DNA from: Arthrobacter endolithicus
Lineage (GTDB): Bacteria; Actinomycetota; Actinomycetes; Actinomycetales; Micrococcaceae
DNA length: 52,670 nucleotides
Assembly: GCF_026627425.1 (NCBI RefSeq)
Contig: NZ_JAPNLH010000020.1
Span: 1 to 52,670 of the forward strand
Direction: 5' to 3'
Shown one piece after another: positions 33,986 to 43,800 of this stretch. The notes under the pieces were generated by a model. It was not told the origin of the DNA and made no database searches. It saw only the letters and a program-made list of their open reading frames with translations. The position numbers and the translations under genes are program-made. Positions within the stretch are counted from its first letter, which is position 1. The number at the start of each line of letters is the position of its first letter.

Positions 33986-36277
33986 CTACCGGGCGAAGCG
34001 GCGCAGCCGTAGGGAGTTGGCCACCACGAGCACCGAGCTGGCGGCCATGGCGGCCCCGGCGATCATCGGGTTCAATAATCCCAGCGCGGCGACGGGGATA
34101 CCGATGGCGTTGTAGAAGAACGCCCAGAACAGGTTCGTCTTGATGGTGGCGAGGGTTTTGCGGGAAAGTTCGATGGCCGTGGCGACCTGGCCCAGGTCGT
34201 TGCCCATCACGGTTAAATCGGCGGCCTCGATGGCCACATCCGTGCCGGATCCCATGGCCACGCCGAGGTCGGCCTGGGCCAGGGCGGCGGCGTCGTTGAC
34301 GCCATCCCCGGCCATCGCCACCGTGGCACCCTGCCCCTGGAGTCGTTTGACGGCGTCGACCTTGCCTTGGGGCAGGACATCGGCGAAAACATCTTCCGGG
34401 GCGATGCCGACGGCGGCCGCTACCTGGGCGGCGACCGCGGCATTGTCACCGGTGAGCAGGATGGGGCGCAGCCCCAGCGACTTAAACCGGACGATGGCCT
34501 GGGCCGAACCGTCCTTGATGGTGTCTTCGAGGCTGATGATGCCCTCAACGCTCCCGTCAACGGCAACCCAGATGGCCGTAGCCCCGGAGTGCTGCTGGCG
34601 GCGCAACGTTTCTTGCTCCGTGTCGGTGGGTTGGATGCCGTTCTCGACCAGCCAGCCGGCGCGTCCTGCCACCACCGTGTGCCCCTCAACGGTGCCGCGG
34701 ACACCGCCACCGGGGGCGGAGTCAAAGCCCGTAACTGGGTAGATGCCGGGGCCTGACGTCGCTGCTGCGGCAATGGCGTAGGCAATTGGGTGTTCACTGG
34801 CGGCCTCGACGGATCCGGCCAGGTGCAGCACCTCGGTCTCGTCCAGGGTTCCTAAGGCCAGGGTCCGGGCGACGGCGAGTTTGCCGTTGGTGACCGTCCC
34901 TGTTTTGTCCAGCAGGATGGTATCGACCGTGCGGGTGTCTTCGAGGACCTGGGGGCCCTTGATCAGGATGCCCAGCTGGGCGCCGCGGCCGGTCCCCGTC
35001 AGCAACCCCACCGGGGTAGCCAATCCGAGAGCGCAGGGGCAGGCTATCACCAGGACTGCGACGGCCGCCGTGAAGGCGTCCTGGACATCGCCGGCGAACA
35101 CGAGCCACAAAATAAACGTCAGGACGGCGAGTCCAAGCACGATCGGCACAAACACGGCACTGATCCGGTCCGCCAACCGGGCAATCGGGGCCTTTCCGGA
35201 CTGGGCCTGGCTGACCAGCCGGCCCATCTGCGCCAGCGTCGTCTCGCTGCCCACACGGGTTGCCCTGACCAGCAGCCGCCCGGACGTGTTGAGCGTCGCC
35301 CCGGTCACCGTGTCATCTACGGCCACGTCCACGGGCAGGGATTCCCCGGTGATCAGAGATGCATCAATGGCGGATCGGCCCTCCACCACGTAGCCATCGG
35401 TAGCGACCTTTTCACCAGGCCGGACCACGAACACGTCACCGGCGACCAGCTGGTCGGCGGGAATCCGAACCTCGACACCGTCCCGGAGCACCGTGGCATC
35501 CTTTGCCCCGAGACTGAGCAGCGCCTTCAGCGCGTCGCCGGCCTTGGCCTTGGCGTTGGCTTCCAGATAACGACCCAACAGCAGGAACGTTGTGACGACC
35601 GCGGCGACCTCGAAGTACAGATCCGCATGCCCACCCATCCCCGGATGCGCCGTCATCACCGGATCGGAGACGAGCGTCACGGCCGAGAACAGGTAGGCTG
35701 CGATCACGCCCAGGGATACCAGGGTGTCCATGGTGGACGCAAGATGACGGGCATTCACGGCAGCGGCCCGGTGGAAGGGCCACGCCGACCAGGTCACCAC
35801 CGGTAACGCCAGTAACCCCACAACCCAGCCCCAATTCGGGAACTGCAGGAGCGGGAACATCGATATTAGGAAGATCGGGACACTGAATATTGCGGCCAGG
35901 ATCAATCTGGGCCGCAACTGGGCCGCCGTTCCGCCATGATTAATTTGGCCGTGGCCGCCACCGACCGTGGCGGCATCATGGCCATGGCTGTCGGGTTCGG
36001 GGACTCCGACTGCGCTGTGGTCGAGGGCCCTTGGTGTGGTTTTTAGCCGGGCCTTGTATCCGGTGGCGTTGACGGTATCGATGATCTGCTGGTCCGTGAC
36101 GCCCACGGGAACCGTGACTTCGGCGGATTCCAGCGGCAGGTTCACCGCCGCGTGGACGCCTTCGAGTTTGCCGAGTTTGCGCTCCACCCGCCCCACACAC
36201 GAGGCACAGGTCATGCCCTCGATATTTAGTTCGATCACCCTGGTCAGGGGTTGGTGGAGTAGTTCATCGGTACTCAT
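33986..36277 (-). CDS. copA: Copper-translocating P-type ATPase
   Basis: 763 residues of a P1B-type ATPase that exports Cu(I) with ATP. The N-terminus has one heavy-metal domain (GMTCASC, Cys24 and Cys27) and a His-rich linker (DSHGHDAATVGGGHGQINHG). Then come the membrane helices, the TGESLPVDV actuator motif, the Cu-binding CPC in VIACPCALGLATP, the phosphorylated Asp in LLDKTGTVTNG, SEHPIA of the nucleotide domain and GDGVNDAAAL. AAAGGATCCCTTC precedes the ATG at 36277. It follows csoR and copZ on the same strand with short gaps, so it is under the 36918 operator. Confidence 0.95.
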   Translation of the reverse strand: MSTDELLHQPLTRVIELNIEGMTCASCVGRVERKLGKLEGVHAAVNLPLESAEVTVPVGVTDQQIIDTVNATGYKARLKTTPRALDHSAVGVPEPDSHGHDAATVGGGHGQINHGGTAAQLRPRLILAAIFSVPIFLISMFPLLQFPNWGWVVGLLALPVVTWSAWPFHRAAAVNARHLASTMDTLVSLGVIAAYLFSAVTLVSDPVMTAHPGMGGHADLYFEVAAVVTTFLLLGRYLEANAKAKAGDALKALLSLGAKDATVLRDGVEVRIPADQLVAGDVFVVRPGEKVATDGYVVEGRSAIDASLITGESLPVDVAVDDTVTGATLNTSGRLLVRATRVGSETTLAQMGRLVSQAQSGKAPIARLADRISAVFVPIVLGLAVLTFILWLVFAGDVQDAFTAAVAVLVIACPCALGLATPVGLLTGTGRGAQLGILIKGPQVLEDTRTVDTILLDKTGTVTNGKLAVARTLALGTLDETEVLHLAGSVEAASEHPIAYAIAAAATSGPGIYPVTGFDSAPGGGVRGTVEGHTVVAGRAGWLVENGIQPTDTEQETLRRQQHSGATAIWVAVDGSVEGIISLEDTIKDGSAQAIVRFKSLGLRPILLTGDNAAVAAQVAAAVGIAPEDVFADVLPQGKVDAVKRLQGQGATVAMAGDGVNDAAALAQADLGVAMGSGTDVAIEAADLTVMGNDLGQVATAIELSRKTLATIKTNLFWAFFYNAIGIPVAALGLLNPMIAGAAMAASSVLVVANSLRLRRFAR

Positions 36278-36312
36278 GAAGGGATCCTTTGTTCCAAGTC
36301 TTGGTTGGGTGT

Positions 36313-36534
36313 TTAGGCGTTGTTGGCCACGACGAGGTAGCCGGCCTCGGCCACGGCCTCGCCGATTTCCTCTTTCGAGAGCGTCAGCTGCGAGGTCACC
36401 ATCGCCGTGGAGATGCCGCCGGCGTTCAAATCGACGCTGACATCCTCGACGCCCTTGAGGGATTTGAGCTCTTCCATGACGGAAGAGACACAATGCCCGC
36501 ACGTCATGCCGGAAATGCTGATGGTTGTCTTCAT
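36313..36534 (-). CDS. copZ: Heavy-metal-associated copper chaperone (CopZ-like)
   Basis: 73 residues forming one ferredoxin-like heavy-metal domain with GMTCGHC near the N-terminus and the usual LKGVEDVSVDLNAG strand. Such proteins carry Cu(I) to the ATPase and to CsoR. The ATG at 36534 begins the domain; a longer frame upstream overlaps csoR and is not used. It sits between csoR and copA in one operon, 34 bp and 35 bp apart. Confidence 0.93.
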   Translation of the reverse strand: MKTTISISGMTCGHCVSSVMEELKSLKGVEDVSVDLNAGGISTAMVTSQLTLSKEEIGEAVAEAGYLVVANNA

Positions 36535-36568
36535 GATCCTTGCTTCCTTCTCGAAGTTCGCTGCACGA

Positions 36569-36892
36569 TTAGCGCAGCAGCCGACCAATGGCGTCGGCGG
36601 CTTCCTTGACCTTGGCGCAGACAATGCCAGTATCCCCGCTGGCTTCAGACTCGCGTGCCGCACCGATCACACAATGCTTGATGTGGTCCTCGACCAATCC
36701 CAGGCTGACTGCATGGAGGGCTTTGTTGACTGCAGCGACTTGGGTCAGGATGTCGATGCAGTATGTGTTCTCATCCACCATCCGCGCAATCCCCCGCACC
36801 TGCCCCTCGATGCGTTTGAGCCGGCGCAGGTATGCATTTTTGTCCGTGGTGTAGCCGTGGTCGATATGTTTGTCGACAATTTCGCTTGTCAT
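36569..36892 (-). CDS. csoR: CsoR-family copper-sensing repressor
   Basis: 107 residues, all-helical. It has the family pattern AYLRRLKRIEGQVRGIARMV, then Cys45 (TYCIDIL), His70 and Cys74 (EDHIKHC), the Cu(I) ligands of CsoR. Cu(I) binding releases the tetramer from its operator. It heads the csoR-copZ-copA operon. A 27-bp palindrome 26 bp before its start is the obvious autoregulatory site. Confidence 0.95.
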   Translation of the reverse strand: MTSEIVDKHIDHGYTTDKNAYLRRLKRIEGQVRGIARMVDENTYCIDILTQVAAVNKALHAVSLGLVEDHIKHCVIGAARESEASGDTGIVCAKVKEAADAIGRLLR

Positions 36893-37423
36893 CGTTCCTC
36901 CAATTGACCCTCAACACAAAGTATACCCCCATAGGGTATACTTTCGGGGAGTTCTTTCGTTTGGAACTGAGCTGGGGGCGGCCACGGACGAAGAGGCAGC
37001 GATCACTGATGCAGCGATCACCTCCATCCATATGTGCTGAACCGGCTAAGCCTCTACTGATTGCCGTCATGTACCGTTTCTCCGTCGGTGTATATCAAAT
37101 CCGCTGCTGTCCTTGTTTCTCTTCGATTCGCCCCGAGCAAAGCGCTTTGCCAGCAAGTTTTTGGCAGCGTTCATTCCGGCCGGTCCGGGGTTCCACCGAG
37201 GGAACGTGCAAGCAGGAAAAATCCCGCTTCATAAAATATGTATCCGCAAACGCCGATGTCGCCGGGCCCGTGCATCACCGAGATTGCTCGTTTGCTGTCT
37301 CCGGCACGGGAGAAGGCACGCTCATTGCCGCGACCGTTTCCCTCCCCGTCGGGGCTGCCAGTGGGCGGGGTACTGCGGATTTTTTGCCCCTGTTCACATC
37401 CACCGCCGAAGCGCAGGACGCCA
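36893..37423. other. Region with the CsoR operator and no gene beyond it
   Basis: Holds the operator at 36918-36944 and the promoter of the csoR operon. From 36950 to the GAPDH remnant I see no supported gene. Confidence 0.45.
36918..36944. promoter_or_regulatory. CsoR operator
   Basis: AAAGTATACCC-CCATA-GGGTATACTTT: perfect 11-bp arms with a 5-bp spacer, containing the GTATACC-N7-GGTATAC form known for CsoR sites. It overlaps the expected promoter of csoR-copZ-copA. Confidence 0.9.
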
Positions 37424-38301
37424 CATGAGCCGGGCAGGCGTGATCGTCGCCGGAGTCCTGGAAGAAGTGCTGGCCCGAGCGGACGTCGTCGTCGATGCGA
37501 CACCCAAGCATGTAGCGGGCGGCAATGTGCCCCGCTACCGGGCCACGGGTGTGAAAGCAGTCCTTCAGGGCAGTGAATCCCATGACACCATGGGTCAATC
37601 ATTTGTCGCCCAAGCCAACGATGACAGCGCACTGGGCCGGGACATGCCACTGGTGGTGTCGTGCAATACGACGAGCATCGTCAGGATACACGGTACTCGG
37701 TGCGCTTCAGGACGCGGGCCTGGTGGCCAAGGCCCGCGGAGGCTATATCCGCCGTGCGACCGACCCTTGGGAATCCCATTTGGGCGAATCATGGACACGA
37801 TGGTCCCGGAACCGAAAATTCCGTCCCACTAGGGCCCGGACACCCGGGCTGTCCTGCCCGATCTGCACGTCGTCACCATCGAGGCCAACGGCACCCACAC
37901 CTAAAGCCATAACCATTACTGGACGGTCCAGCTCACCCGAGACGCCGGGATGAGGTCCTCGCTACCATTCGGGCCTCACCGCGGTCGCCTTCATCCCGAT
38001 GGCTGACGGACTCGTCATCCAAAATGCGACGATCGTACTGTCGCAGGATCTGGGGAAGCCACGCGGGGACATGTGGGAGGGCGCCATTTGGGAGGACCTG
38101 ATCACGATCGTCAAAGACGAGGCCTACCAGACCTATTAGGTCTCCAAATACTCCATCGTTGTGCCGGAAACCATTGATTCGATCCACGCCCTGACGGAGT
38201 CAGCCCCGATGGCAATAACGGACTCGACGCTGGGGATACGGCAGGACTTCCTGGCCGCCAGCGCACCCGGCAAGCCGAAGTGCCGGACATACCGATCATG
38301 A
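37424..38301 (+). pseudogene. Type II (archaeal-type) glyceraldehyde-3-phosphate dehydrogenase, decayed
   Basis: Pieces in several frames line up with type II GAPDH: ARADVVVDATPKHVAGGN, VKAVLQGSESHDTMG, SFVAQANDDSALGRDMPLVV with the catalytic SCNTTSIVR, LVAKARGGYIRRATDPWESH, MVPEPKIPSH, MADGLVIQNATIV and a C-terminal IRQDFLAASAPGKPK. At least four frameshifts and internal stops separate them, and the N-terminal nucleotide-binding strand is missing. The enzyme would oxidise glyceraldehyde-3-phosphate with NAD(P). The sequence has clearly decayed and makes no full protein. Confidence 0.8.
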
Positions 38302-38334
38302 ACCTCACGGGCACGATTCGCTCCCCAGATACAC

Positions 38335-39357
38335 CTAGCGTCGTGATCTCGTTCTCGCGCCGTTGTGGGCTTCGTCGGGGGCATCGGGTGGGCATGCCGC
38401 GCACAGGTGACCTGGCGGGCCGGAACCCGGGATGCCCTGCTTGGTCAGTGCCACCCACATGCTCACCAGCACCAGGGCGACACCCAACCATGTCCACGCG
38501 GTAGGTCGTTCGCCCAGCACGACCACCCCGATCAGAAGGCCGAATACGGGGATCAAGAACATCCACACGGTCAGCGAGGCCAGCGGCGACCGTTGGGCCT
38601 CCACGAACCAGGCCAGCGTGGTCGCCGCGGTCGCCACCAGGCCCAGGAACCCGAGCACGATCATGAACCGAGGGGTCCAGTCGATGGCGGGGGGCCCTTC
38701 CACCACAAGTGCCGCCCCGGCCAGCACCAGTCCGCCGATCAGGAAGTGCGCTGCACTGAGCACCACGACGTCGATGCCGGCCATGCCCCGCACCATCAGC
38801 GTACCCGCGGTGACCGCGGCGGCCGCGATCAAGGACAGCAGCGCCCCCGAGCCGCCGCCGCCGGGCACCGAAACCACCAGAAGTCCGGTGAAGCCCACAC
38901 CCAGTGCCACCCCGGTTCGTGCTGTGATTCGTTCCCCGAACAGCCACCACGCGGGCAACAGGATCAGCAGCGGCTGGGCATTGGCCAGCACCGCTGCGAC
39001 CCCGGTGGCCAAACCGGCGACGCCGGCGAACATCGCGGCGAAGGCCAGGCTCACGTTGACCAGCCCGAGGATCGCAGTCCTTCCCCAGGCGCTGATCGAG
39101 GAGGGCAGGCGTCGCCGCTGCCAGACGGCGACGATAGCCAGCGCGGCGCCGCCGAGCAGCGCCCGCAGCGCGGCGAACCACAACAGCGGAGCGTCGCGCA
39201 ACCCCCACTGGATACCGAGGAAACAGACACCCAGGGCCGCGGTGATCCACAGCATCCGCAGCGGCGAGGGTAGGCCGGTGGCGGTTCGGGCACGGCCCGC
39301 GTCAATCGGCGCCTTCACCGACCACTCCGATCCGGCAGGCGTCCGAGGCAGTGGCAT
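38335..39357 (-). CDS. EamA-family (DMT superfamily) transporter
   Basis: 340 residues with ten membrane helices in two EamA repeats, each ending in the family pattern (ANAQPLLILLPAWWLFGERI in the first, LIPVFGLLIGVVVLGERPT in the second). Such proteins export amino acids or metabolites; the substrate is unknown. The start at 39357 has a weak site; the first 30 residues are polar. It lies between the GAPDH pseudogene and integrase debris and has no obvious partner. Confidence 0.85.
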   Translation of the reverse strand: MPLPRTPAGSEWSVKAPIDAGRARTATGLPSPLRMLWITAALGVCFLGIQWGLRDAPLLWFAALRALLGGAALAIVAVWQRRRLPSSISAWGRTAILGLVNVSLAFAAMFAGVAGLATGVAAVLANAQPLLILLPAWWLFGERITARTGVALGVGFTGLLVVSVPGGGGSGALLSLIAAAAVTAGTLMVRGMAGIDVVVLSAAHFLIGGLVLAGAALVVEGPPAIDWTPRFMIVLGFLGLVATAATTLAWFVEAQRSPLASLTVWMFLIPVFGLLIGVVVLGERPTAWTWLGVALVLVSMWVALTKQGIPGSGPPGHLCAACPPDAPDEAHNGARTRSRR

Positions 39358-40093
39358 TGTCCGACGGGCACCGCAATGATGCTCATGTCAGCGATGCTCG
39401 GCCACCGCGGATACTTCGGCCGAAGCGCCTCACCGCGGTTGCGTTCTCCCGACCCATTGTTGTTACCTCTCGAGAAATCGATTCCTGCGCAGCGCCGACG
39501 GCGCAAACAGTAGCAGATGCCAGTCTCAACGGTCGCAGAACGAAACCAGCCCGTAAAGGCCTAATCGGATATAGGCCGATGTTAGGGTGCCTGTGCACCT
39601 CATCGAGACGTTCCGGTATGGCTGATTGATAGGCTGACTGCGCCCCCAGCGCCGCGCGACGGGCGGCAATTCTTGCTCATCGATCCCGCCGAGCGCGAAC
39701 TGATCGTCTAAGTAGATGCTCAGCGTCGTGGTGCGTGGCCGCAGCGGCTCCGCTCTTGGGCCTGCGGACGGGCGGAGCACCAGCACCAAGGGTAATGAGT
39801 CCGTCCCAGCACATGGTCATCATCAGTGCCAGCGCGATTCACCCGCCAACCCCCGCCCAAATGGGCGCCGTCCCACCCGTACATCATTAGTCCTACCTCT
39901 TATTGGAACGTTTTAGCGCCGCTTCGCGTTGTCGTAGGGACCTTCGTCCCTACGCATCCTCATGTTTTTCCGGGAGGCATACGGCACGATTCGAGTGGCG
40001 TCGCCAGGTTTCAAGCTCTACCCAGGAACCGCGTCAGCTGTCGCTGCCTATGCCATCGCGGCTGTAATCAGAGCAGCCGTGAAGCAGCCATGT
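39358..40093. other. Region without a supported gene
   Basis: Several open frames are present but none has a family motif or ribosome binding site. A plus-strand piece near 39640-39700 (DGRQFLLIDPAERELIV) might be the end of a lost gene. Confidence 0.35.
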
Positions 40094-40731
40094 TCAATCG
40101 TCTTCGTCGAGTTCACACGGCACGTTTTGACGGTATCCAGCGAGTTTCGGCGGGGCCGCAGCAAGCGGTTCGGCGGTGATACCCGTGACGTGGAGGAATC
40201 GCAGAAACGATGCCAACGCGTTCACCGATACTAGAACGTGCGGACTGTGCTGCGATATATCCGCTGACCTCGGCTGCTGACGGTTCCTCGAGCCAATGAT
40301 CCAACTTCCTGCTGAAACTTTCGGCGACATGCAGGATGACCGGTATCGAGCTCTCGACAAGGCCACGCTCGGTGACCAGATAGCTGCGATACCGCTCCAA
40401 AACCAGGGAACACTGATTAACAGGTGCAGGGGCCTCAGGTACCACGCCGATCCCACGCAAATACGCAATCGGAAGCGCAAAGTTCGCCACCGCGATGAAC
40501 GTCTTCCGCCCCTGGCCCCGTCGAGCCGCGACCAACCGTTCCACGCAGCCAGCACCCAGATCGCCGGCGGCCAGACACTGCCCACGCAACCACTGATCCA
40601 GTGCGACAAATTTTGCCGCAGCTCCAGCGTACCGAGACCGGAGCGTAGCCCCGGCCTTCCAGACTCTGCCGAAACCCCTCAACATACAACGAAAGCGGTC
40701 CCGTAACGCCCACCGACTGCCGCTGCTTCAT
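40094..40731 (-). pseudogene. Tyrosine-recombinase remnant, N-terminal half
   Basis: Three frames in order encode VTGPLSLYVEGFRQSLEGRG, then LAAGDLGAGCVERLVAARRG and LERYRSYLVTERGLVESSIP, then SVNALASFLRFLHVTGITAE. This is the core-binding part of actinobacterial phage-integrase-family proteins that sit in gene trios on mobile elements. At least two frameshifts are present, and the catalytic R-H-R-Y domain is absent. Confidence 0.75.
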
Positions 40732-40885
40732 CTTGGCTTCCTCTGAACGAAAATCCCGTAAAGAGCACGCATCAACCTACGGCGCAATTATGCCGAACAG
40801 TTCAAGCCACGGCAGCCCTCTGACGAGGGAAATCATCCCGGAACGGTTCCGCACTCGGCATAACCACGAGCATGGGATAATCGGA

Positions 40886-40907
40886 GTTATTCCGATATCG
40901 GAATAAC
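40886..40907. repeat. Perfect 22-bp palindrome
   Basis: GTTATTCCGAT followed by its exact reverse complement ATCGGAATAAC. It sits at the junction where the IS3 OrfB remnant begins. Confidence 0.85.
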
Positions 40908-41233
40908 AGCGAGGCGCTGTTCAAGACCCTAAAATACGAGCCGGAATTCCCCGCGCGCTTCGCCTCCGTCCACGATGCCTCAACCTTCATCAGCGGATTC
41001 GTGGACATGTACAACCATCACCACCAGCACTCCGAGATCGGCTTCCACACCCCTGCGAATGTCCACTGTGGCCACGCCACCGTCATGGCCAGGAACGCTC
41101 GGCAACGCTGGCTGCAGCCCGTGCCAGAAACCCTGAACGCTTCACCACCAACACCGGCCCGAAAATCCTCGCACTACCCGACGAAGCGTGGATTAACCGA
41201 CCAAGGGAAACCACCACAACCGAAGCCGCCTAG
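40908..41233 (+). pseudogene. IS3-family OrfB transposase, C-terminal remnant
   Basis: The frame encodes EALFKTLKYEPEFPARFASV and FVDMYNHHHQHSEIGFHTPA (the last catalytic Glu lies in SEALF and the YNxxHxHSxIGFHTP block is diagnostic of IS3 OrfB). A frameshift near 41130 moves the end, NPERFTTNTGPKILALPDEA, to another frame, stopping at 41231. The upstream two-thirds of the gene is missing. It may be a part of the same IS type as the element at the left edge. Confidence 0.8.
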
Positions 41234-41650
41234 CTCCCATTGGTATCGTTCAACTTTAAAACTTCCGACCCGCTCGGCGTGCGGAAGTGACTGTATTGTG
41301 TCTGGCCCTGGCGGCGGTCGTGGCGGGTCCGGGTTTTGCCCGCGAACCAGTCCGTGCGTGAGGTCATGACGAAAGTCTGGGCCGGATACCTCAGCGGGGG
41401 CTGCCGCCCCCGGATACTCCCAGCTGCCTGCCAATCATCGGCCTGCTCATTGGTGCATCCGCCGACATAGCCCAAGAAACGCTTCCTTCCGAAGATCTGC
41501 GACAGCAAGGTTTGGCGCTCCTACGAGCTGAGGTCCGGTCCGGCTTTTCGTCGACAACACTTGGCAGTACCGCGCACGGTTTCCCGTCCCTGGTGGCGGG
41601 CGGCTGCGAAGAACCTCACCGCGGAGGCAGCACCGGCAAGAAGTCTGGCC
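41234..41650. other. Region without a supported gene
   Basis: Follows the IS3 remnant. TTCAACTTTAAAACTTCC at about 41248 could be the old IS end. The rest is unassigned. Confidence 0.35.
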
Positions 41651-42085
41651 CTAGGAAGCTCCTTCCTTATTCCCCACCCTTCGGGCGCTCACCCTGCGGA
41701 TGAAGGCGCAGCCGGTGCTGATTATCATGGCGATGAAGGCACACAGCCCGATCACGAACAGGCTCGAAGCGGAAGCCGGCTGCGGAAGAGCCTTGTTCAC
41801 GGCATCGAGGATGGGTAACCAATAGGCAATGGTTGCCCCCACCCAGACGGCGCCAAAGGCCGCAGTGAGCCACATTAGCGGCTGTCGCCCGGCTATACCG
41901 CTGGTGGACAGGCCTGTGAGGACGATGACTAATCCGACCACGGCGAGGAGTTGCGCACCCGTCAGCAGTTGCGAGGCAACGACGCCTCCGAGGACGGCCA
42001 ACACTCCTATCAGGATGGTCCGCCGGGCGGACAGGGGTAGGCGCTGGGGCGTTTTGCTTGCGGGTTGGTGTGATGCTTCGGTCAA
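41651..42085 (-). CDS. Small integral membrane protein, last gene of the resA-type operon
   Basis: 144 residues from a TTG at 42085 with CAGGAGG eight bases before it, a better start than the ATG at 42130. Four membrane helices (RTILIGVLAVLGGVVASQLL; LLAVVGLVIVLTGLSTSGIA; LMWLTAAFGAVWVGATIAYW; SSLFVIGLCAFIAMIISTGC) and a basic C-terminus. The family is not recognised. It lies 63 bp downstream of the DUF3515 gene and on the same strand as resA-resB-ccsB, so it is probably a member of the same transcript. Confidence 0.65.
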   Translation of the reverse strand: MTEASHQPASKTPQRLPLSARRTILIGVLAVLGGVVASQLLTGAQLLAVVGLVIVLTGLSTSGIAGRQPLMWLTAAFGAVWVGATIAYWLPILDAVNKALPQPASASSLFVIGLCAFIAMIISTGCAFIRRVSARRVGNKEGAS

Positions 42086-42148
42086 GGGGGTTGCCTCCTG
42101 GCAATGGTCAAAAGTGGGTGGAAAATTCACTGGTGTCAGGTTCCGATG

Positions 42149-42682
42149 TCAACCAACCGGAATGGAAGGAACGTCTGCGGTCCCCACGCACCGGGCGACG
42201 GGAGGAGTACCCGAAATCGCCGCTGCAAGGGTGGCTGGCACTTCTCCGGCATGGGCATTGTCGATCCGCACGAGCACCTCACTGGCCGGCGTCCGCCCGT
42301 AGGTGGTCAGCGTTATGGTATCCGCGGTCTCATTCACGAGCCAGTCAATGCCGTTGACGGTGGCGCACGTTTGCGTTGTGGGGCCGGGTGCGCGGACGCC
42401 GCAACGAAGTACTATCCCGGATGGCGTCCCCCAGACGGCGGTGGACCTGCCGGAGGTTTCCTGGCGATTGAGCCCTGCGACGGTATTTGGTAGTTTGGCC
42501 AGCAGGTTGGCGCACTCAGGATTGGCTGCATCGGCTGCGGCTTTGATTTCGACGGCCGGGGCTCGGGAGGTAAAAGTGAGGGTTAGAAGTGCCAAAGCTA
42601 CAGTGATGCGCTTGATGGCCGCCTTTCGGCGCTTCTGCGGGCGTCGGGGTCCCGCTCTTATGTTACGCTCAGCAAAGCGCAT
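42149..42682 (-). CDS. DUF3515-family exported protein
   Basis: 177 residues: a basic N-terminus, one hydrophobic signal or anchor (RITVALALLTLTFTSRAPAV), then the DUF3515 core with NPECANLLAKLPNTVAGLNR, SGIVLRCGVRAPGPT, CATVNGIDWLVNE and TYGRTPASEVLVRI. Family function is unknown; members are actinobacterial envelope proteins with paired cysteines. The ATG at 42682 is two bases after the ccsB stop, so it is coupled to cytochrome biogenesis genes here. Confidence 0.8.
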   Translation of the reverse strand: MRFAERNIRAGPRRPQKRRKAAIKRITVALALLTLTFTSRAPAVEIKAAADAANPECANLLAKLPNTVAGLNRQETSGRSTAVWGTPSGIVLRCGVRAPGPTTQTCATVNGIDWLVNETADTITLTTYGRTPASEVLVRIDNAHAGEVPATLAAAISGTPPVARCVGTADVPSIPVG

Positions 42683-42684
42683 GG

Positions 42685-43800
42685 TCAGCGGACTCCGGCG
42701 TAGGAGTGAAGCCCGGCGAAGTAGACGTTGACGATGCTGAAATTGAAGACCACGCAGAGGTAGCCGACAATGGACAGCCAGGCCGCCCGGGTCCCGGTCC
42801 AGCCCCTGGTGGCGCGGGCGTGCAGGTATCCGGCATAAACCACCCAGATCACGAAGGTCCAGACTTCCTTGGTGTCCCAGCCCCAGAAACGGCCCCAGGC
42901 CGCTTCCGCCCAGATTGAACCGAACATCAGCGTCAGGGTCCAGCCCACAAAGGCGACGGCGTTGATCCGGTACGCCATATTCTCCAGGCTCAGTGCCGAC
43001 GGGACCAGGCGCATGAATGCCAGCTTGTCTGCCGTGCCGCTGGTCAGGGCGACCTCACGGCGGGACTGCATTAGTTGCAGGACGGACATAGCGAATGTCA
43101 GGGTGAACAGTGCCGAGGACATCACCGCGATGGAGACGTGGATGATCAGCCAGTAGCTTTGCAAGGCCGGCACCAAGTGACCGGCGGGTGTCCAGAAAGC
43201 GACGGAGGCGGCAGTCATCATTACCAGCACCAGGCCGATGACGAAGGTGCCCAGGAAGCGCAGGTCCCGTCGGGTGAGGACGATCAGGAACACCGCCGCT
43301 ACTACGAAGCCGCCGGTCGTGCAGAACTCGTACATGTTCCCCCATGGCACCCGCCCCGCGGCAAGGCCGCGGGTCAGTACGCCTGCGCCGTGAATAACGG
43401 CCGCTACCAGCGTCAGTGCGACGGCAACCCTCGCAGTGCCACGGCGCGCGGACCCGTAACGCATCGAATCATCGGCGGTGACTGCGGCGCCGCCAGCACC
43501 AGCGGCGGGGACCGCAGCATGAAACGTGGGCCGTTGAACGCGACCCTCCGGGCCACCCAAGGTAGTGTCCTGGTAGCCATCCTCTTCTCCGCTCTCCGAG
43601 CCGGTCCCGGACATCGCACGCACGCGCGTCTTTGACGCCGCCGCCGCGGCCTGCTGGCTCTGCGCGAGCACAGCATTCGTCGTCTTGCTGTTCTGCACCA
43701 GGTCCCAGGCGAAAGCGACGAATGCGATCGCGTAGGCAATGGCTGCCAGCAGCATGAATCGCTCGCTGTACAGGGCGAATGTCTCATTAATTTGTGGCAT
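42685..43800 (-). CDS. ccsB: System II cytochrome c biogenesis protein CcsB
   Basis: 371 residues, eight predicted membrane helices. The haem-handling WWD motif is present (WGWDTKEVW) with the downstream His-bearing helix typical of CcsB/CcsA. With ResB it moves haem outwards and attaches it to apocytochrome c cysteines. The ATG overlaps the resB stop by one base (TAATG), so the two are translated together. A long polar, Ala-rich linker after the first helix is normal in actinobacteria. Confidence 0.92.
   Translation of the reverse strand: MPQINETFALYSERFMLLAAIAYAIAFVAFAWDLVQNSKTTNAVLAQSQQAAAAASKTRVRAMSGTGSESGEEDGYQDTTLGGPEGRVQRPTFHAAVPAAGAGGAAVTADDSMRYGSARRGTARVAVALTLVAAVIHGAGVLTRGLAAGRVPWGNMYEFCTTGGFVVAAVFLIVLTRRDLRFLGTFVIGLVLVMMTAASVAFWTPAGHLVPALQSYWLIIHVSIAVMSSALFTLTFAMSVLQLMQSRREVALTSGTADKLAFMRLVPSALSLENMAYRINAVAFVGWTLTLMFGSIWAEAAWGRFWGWDTKEVWTFVIWVVYAGYLHARATRGWTGTRAAWLSIVGYLCVVFNFSIVNVYFAGLHSYAGVR

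Noticed and set aside
38365-39379. Long plus-strand frames opposite the EamA transporter
   Set aside because: Low-complexity His/Gln/Thr-rich shadows; the reverse-strand protein has ten membrane helices and EamA motifs.
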